Shown in pieces: positions 61,077 to 64,000 of a stretch of DNA of 64,000 nucleotides. The DNA is from Candidatus Saccharimonadota bacterium (lineage in GTDB: Bacteria; Patescibacteriota; Saccharimonadia; Saccharimonadales; Saccharimonadaceae). The notes under the pieces are model-generated. The model was not told where the DNA came from. It made no database searches and saw only the letters and a program-made list of their open reading frames with translations. The stretch is from contig WQWN01000002.1 of assembly GCA_009785325.1 (NCBI GenBank), forward strand, positions 79,752 to 143,751, written 5' to 3'. The position numbers and the translations under genes were made by a program. Numbering within the stretch: the stretch's first letter is position 1; each line of letters opens with the position of its first letter.

Positions 61077-62483
61077 ATGAACTGGAAGACGATCCTAAAA
61101 TCCCTGAAAAATCGTGACATGCAGAGACGATTATTAATTATCCTTGGGATAATTGTGATTTATCGTCTTTTAGCACACGTACCTGTACCTTTGGCTGAGC
61201 CGACACGTTTTCGCGAAGTGATTGATAATGTGATTGGTAGTACGGATTTCGGTGGGTTTATGAACCTGATCTCCGGTGGAGCATTGACGAGCTTTTCGAT
61301 TATCATGGTGGGACTGAGTCCGTTTATTACGGCGTCGATCGTAGTACAACTTTTGACGAAAGCGATTCCGAGACTAGAGGAGTTGCATAAAGATGGTGAG
61401 ACAGGACGACGGAAAATTAATCAATGGACTAGGATGTTGGTAGTCCCGCTGGCTGTAGTTCAGTCGATTGCATTTATATTTATCTTGAGACAGTCGGTAT
61501 TGGCGGGGTATACGACGGCGTTTGATGCAACGACAATGAGTGAATGGATAGTCGCGGTGGCGGCGATGAGTGCAGGATCAGTGCTTCTGATGTGGTTGGG
61601 AGAATTAGTGACAGAACAAGGGGTAGGAAACGGTATCTCGACACTTATCTTTGCGAGTATCGTGAGTCAGTTCCCACAAACTGTGTCGATGTTGGGGCAG
61701 TCGCTGGTGGACACTTCGGCGGGCGGATTGAGTATTTTTGGATGGTTTGAGTTGCCGGTTAATGGGTTTGTACTAGCGTTGATTGCGGGGCTGGGGTTGG
61801 CGTGTTTACTGCTGTTATATGTACTGACGAAGATTAATGAGGGACAGCGAGTGATTACGATTAATTACGCTAAGCGAGTACATGGGAATAGTGCGTATGG
61901 CGGAGTGAAGAGTTTGTTACCGATGAAACTGATTGCGGCGGGTGTGGTTCCAGTGATTTTTGCGGTGGCGTTTTTGAGCTTGCCGTCGTTTATCGGGCAG
62001 GTGATGAGGTCGGCAGATGTTGCGCCGGGAGTGGCTGAGAATTTAATTAATTGGTTTCAGGCACCAAATCCGGGGACGTTTACGGGAAGTACGTGGCAGG
62101 CGTTTGTATACCCGCTGACGTATTTCTTGCTGGTGGTAGGGTTTACGTACTTCTATACGAGCATTGTGTTTAACGCGAAAGAGATCGCTGAAAACATGCA
62201 GAAACAAGGCGGGTTTATTGCGGGTGTGCGACCTGGTGTGAAGACGGAGGAATATTTGAAGAGTACGTCTAGGAAGCTGTGTTTGTTTGGTGCGGTGAGT
62301 CTAGGTCTGATTGCGATGATGCCGTTTGTGGCGGACTGGCTACTGTTTACACTGGCGGGAGTGCAGAATAGTCAATTATCGATCAGTGGAACGGGGCTTT
62401 TGATTGTGGTGACGGTAGCACTGGAGAATCTGCGACAGGTGAACTCTCGTGCGATGATGGTAACTTACGACGACTACAAGTAG
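61077..62483 (+). CDS. secY: Protein translocase subunit SecY
   Basis: 468 residues with ten TM helices. LISGGALTSFSIIMVGLSPFITASI (plug and TM2 region, in parts), GIGNG-type GVGNGIS, and the cytoplasmic loop with YAKRVHG and NAKEIAENMQKQGGFIAGVRPG. It forms the Sec channel. GAGGTAAT before ATG. adk, map and infA, the usual next genes, are absent; a sortase follows after six bases. Confidence 0.96.
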   Translation: MNWKTILKSLKNRDMQRRLLIILGIIVIYRLLAHVPVPLAEPTRFREVIDNVIGSTDFGGFMNLISGGALTSFSIIMVGLSPFITASIVVQLLTKAIPRLEELHKDGETGRRKINQWTRMLVVPLAVVQSIAFIFILRQSVLAGYTTAFDATTMSEWIVAVAAMSAGSVLLMWLGELVTEQGVGNGISTLIFASIVSQFPQTVSMLGQSLVDTSAGGLSIFGWFELPVNGFVLALIAGLGLACLLLLYVLTKINEGQRVITINYAKRVHGNSAYGGVKSLLPMKLIAAGVVPVIFAVAFLSLPSFIGQVMRSADVAPGVAENLINWFQAPNPGTFTGSTWQAFVYPLTYFLLVVGFTYFYTSIVFNAKEIAENMQKQGGFIAGVRPGVKTEEYLKSTSRKLCLFGAVSLGLIAMMPFVADWLLFTLAGVQNSQLSISGTGLLIVVTVALENLRQVNSRAMMVTYDDYK

Positions 62484-62489
62484 GTAGCT

Positions 62490-63179
62490 ATGGGTTTGAG
62501 GGTGAGCAAAACTCGGGATCGGCTAACTAAAGGAATTGGAATATTTATACTGGTCGTAGTAGTAGGGTTGTTTGGGCTCTTAGTGTTTAATGAGCGGAAT
62601 TTGAGAAATAATCGGTCTGAGCGTGAGCCGATGCAGCACCTAGGAACGCTGTACGGCGACGGTGTAGAAGTAGACGAGACTGAAGTAACAGAAGAGATGC
62701 GCGACGAATGGGTTGTGGCGGCGGACAGGCCGAGGTTCTTGTCGATTGAGCGACTAGGTATCGTGAATGCGAGAGTGCTGGAGGTGGGGATTTTGGATAA
62801 TGGCGAGATGGCGACTCCTGTTAATATATTCGATACGGCATGGTATCGAATGAGTGCGTTACCGGGACAGTCGGGGGCGATGCTGGTCAATGGGCATAAT
62901 GGCGGGCCGACGCTGGATGGGGTGTTTAAGCGATTGGGTGAACTAGCGAATGGGGATGAAATCGTGATAGAGAGAGGTGATGGTGAGATTTTTGTTTTTG
63001 CGGTAGTAGAGAATCGCGTGGTGAACATGGACGAGGCGCGACAATTGATGGGAGCGATGATGGAGTCAGCGGAAGCGGGGCGTGAAGGACTGAACTTGAT
63101 TACGTGTATAGGAGAATGGATTCCGAGCGAACGGACTTTTGATCAGAGAGTGTTTTTGAGGGCGGTTAGGATACTTTAA
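62490..63179 (+). CDS. Sortase
   Basis: 229 residues. One N-terminal TM helix (about 15-34), then the sortase beta barrel with the catalytic His in NGHN (H136), Cys in LITCIG (C206) and Arg in DQRVF (R220). Sortases join LPxTG-like surface proteins to peptidoglycan or polymerise pili. No LPxTG-type substrate is evident in the window. It directly follows secY in the same direction, possibly co-transcribed, linking export with wall attachment. The sub-class is not certain. Confidence 0.9.
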   Translation: MGLRVSKTRDRLTKGIGIFILVVVVGLFGLLVFNERNLRNNRSEREPMQHLGTLYGDGVEVDETEVTEEMRDEWVVAADRPRFLSIERLGIVNARVLEVGILDNGEMATPVNIFDTAWYRMSALPGQSGAMLVNGHNGGPTLDGVFKRLGELANGDEIVIERGDGEIFVFAVVENRVVNMDEARQLMGAMMESAEAGREGLNLITCIGEWIPSERTFDQRVFLRAVRIL

Positions 63180-63193
63180 TGTTTCGAAATGTG

Positions 63194-63230
63194 AAAATAG
63201 GTCGCTTTTCAGAGCGACCTATTTAGTTTT
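63194..63230. terminator. Bidirectional terminator at the end of the operon
   Basis: AAATAGGTCGCT (63195-63206), six-base loop, AGCGACCTATTT (63213-63224): perfect 12-bp stem with T-rich flanks between convergent genes. Confidence 0.9.
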
Positions 63231-63241
63231 AGCAAATGAGT

Positions 63242-64000
63242 TTAGTCGTTTGGTGGGCTTATTGTACCGCCCTGAGAGTCGCCTGCTAGGACGCCGGGTA
63301 GTGGTCTAGGGAGAATATCCTCACCGTCCACGATTACCGCACCTAGTATTTTGACACGTACTTCTACAGGATATGCTGCTTCGCGTAGTATATCCTCTAG
63401 CTGAATACGCTCGCTCTCGGTGATCATTCGCGAACCGTTGCTGCGGGCGAGAGTTATTGTTACGAAGTTGATTTCTCCATTTGTTAAATTGGCACTAACA
63501 AGCTCGTAGTAGTAATGAAGTGGGCGGTCGTCTTGTGTAGTAGATACTGACGGCGGAGCTGGATTGACTCGAGGTTCTGATGATAGGGACTGAAATGGAT
63601 CTTCTGTCAATTCCCCTGGCGGTCCGTCGTTGCGGCCACCGAACTCAGTGTTATGAGCCAAGAAGCTGTTGGCGGAGTTGTAGTATGGAGTGAGAAATTG
63701 TTCTGTATTCGGTACTTCGGAGTTTTGTTCTTCATGGGTAACTTCTGATATGAAGACCTCTTCTGTTAATTCGTCAAAGAAATCTTCGATAATAGGGAGA
63801 ATGGTTGCTGAGACGTACTGAGCTACGGTTTGATGTAGGTAAAAGCTTTCCATGTTTGATATGCGGTTCCGTATGGCTTCTATACGTCTTCCAAATGAAG
63901 AATGATCCCGAAGTAGTACCCGCGATATAGGGTTGAAATAGACTCTTTCGGCTAGATCAACAAGATTCTGGGAGCTGGTTATGTACGCAGGTATATCCTG
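63242..64000 (-). CDS. Unknown protein, N-terminus beyond window
   Basis: The minus-strand frame stays open from the window edge to the stop at 63242 (252 residues visible). The ATG at 63853 is internal, as the frame continues upstream without a stop. Order: a helical region (ITSSQNLVDLAERVYF...FGRRIEAIRNRI), a second acidic helix (IEDFFDELTEEV), a Pro/Asn/Gln-rich linker (about 100-145) and a C-terminal alpha/beta domain (YYYELVSANLTNGEINFV...VEVRVKILGAVIVDGE). No TM segment in the visible part and no family recognised. Confidence 0.6.
   Translation of the reverse strand, partial: QDIPAYITSSQNLVDLAERVYFNPISRVLLRDHSSFGRRIEAIRNRISNMESFYLHQTVAQYVSATILPIIEDFFDELTEEVFISEVTHEEQNSEVPNTEQFLTPYYNSANSFLAHNTEFGGRNDGPPGELTEDPFQSLSSEPRVNPAPPSVSTTQDDRPLHYYYELVSANLTNGEINFVTITLARSNGSRMITESERIQLEDILREAAYPVEVRVKILGAVIVDGEDILPRPLPGVLAGDSQGGTISPPND

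Noticed and set aside
63242..63853. Complete 203-aa gene starting at 63853
   Set aside because: The same frame continues without a stop to the window edge, so the ATG is internal and the gene is truncated by the window.
1..64000. CRISPR array, insertion sequence, integrase, prophage or attachment sites
   Set aside because: No spaced direct repeats, terminal inverted repeats, transposase or phage genes seen by reading; only short hairpins and one 16-base duplication at radA.
1..64000. Reassigned UGA codon (code 25, as in Absconditabacteria/Gracilibacteria)
   Set aside because: TGA closes several well-defined genes, for example at 5983 with ATGA overlap and 23914 with TGATG, and does not occur inside conserved frames.

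Overview
The window looks like a chromosome segment of a Patescibacteria/CPR bacterium, most likely Saccharibacteria (TM7). The lineage is inferred from several things: S5 is followed directly by L15 with no L30 gene, as in CPR genomes; S14 is the zinc-free form; operons are compact; the cell-surface set is Gram-positive-like (PBP1A, Alr, DAGK-family kinase, sortase, many small membrane proteins); and ClpC sits behind a CIRCE/HrcA operator. TGA is used as an ordinary stop throughout, so this is not the UGA-Gly code of Absconditabacteria/Gracilibacteria.

Layout. 1-17,300: a truncated secreted HNH nuclease (minus), an M1 aminopeptidase convergent with a CobW-type metallochaperone GTPase, an asymmetric heterodimeric ABC exporter pair, CIRCE-controlled clpC followed by a membrane-anchored HELLH protein, a partial duplicate of the RadA zinc ribbon just upstream of radA, a PIN-TRAM nuclease and a minus-strand PBP1A. 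17,400-24,800: tyrS, a HAD phosphatase, recG, an unknown His-rich protein, rsmD, an unannotated 33-aa basic gene, a PgeF/YfiH protein, a J-domain membrane protein, a TfoX-N protein and tRNA-Leu(UAG). 24,900-34,400: small surface/membrane proteins interleaved with a split str cluster (rpsL-rpsG, then 2.5 kb of cargo, then fusA), an HD protein with a possible switching leader, and three related 'FYY' surface proteins. 34,500-41,300: FAD oxidase, SpoU methylase, tig, clpP, then a minus block (DAGK, alr, a membrane protein). 41,545-50,700: rpoB, rpoC, tuf, rpsJ, each in its own transcription unit. 51,100-51,810: a long, highly structured non-coding RNA. 51,990-62,480: one tight operon from rplC to secY with an extra 68-aa gene between rpsH and rplF. 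62,490-64,000: a sortase, then a truncated unknown minus-strand gene.

Expression signals are unusually clear. Promoters have -35 TTGAC(T/G/A)-like and extended -10 (TGn)TANAAT boxes with 17-nt spacing. For many genes the ATG lies only 6-8 nt after the -10, so their mRNAs should be leaderless. Other genes have AGGAG-type ribosome sites. The plus strand is G-rich even where genes lie on the minus strand, which suggests it is the leading strand.

The observations most worth following are: (i) RpoC (beta') has lost all eight zinc ligands of both zinc sites at alignable positions; (ii) the ~665-nt structured RNA, with its own promoter and terminator, an H-type pseudoknot and patches resembling tmRNA; (iii) the systematic leaderless promoter architecture, including a CIRCE-governed leaderless clpC; (iv) the small unknown gene inside the ribosomal operon, the 33-aa basic gene and the RadA zinc-ribbon duplicate.
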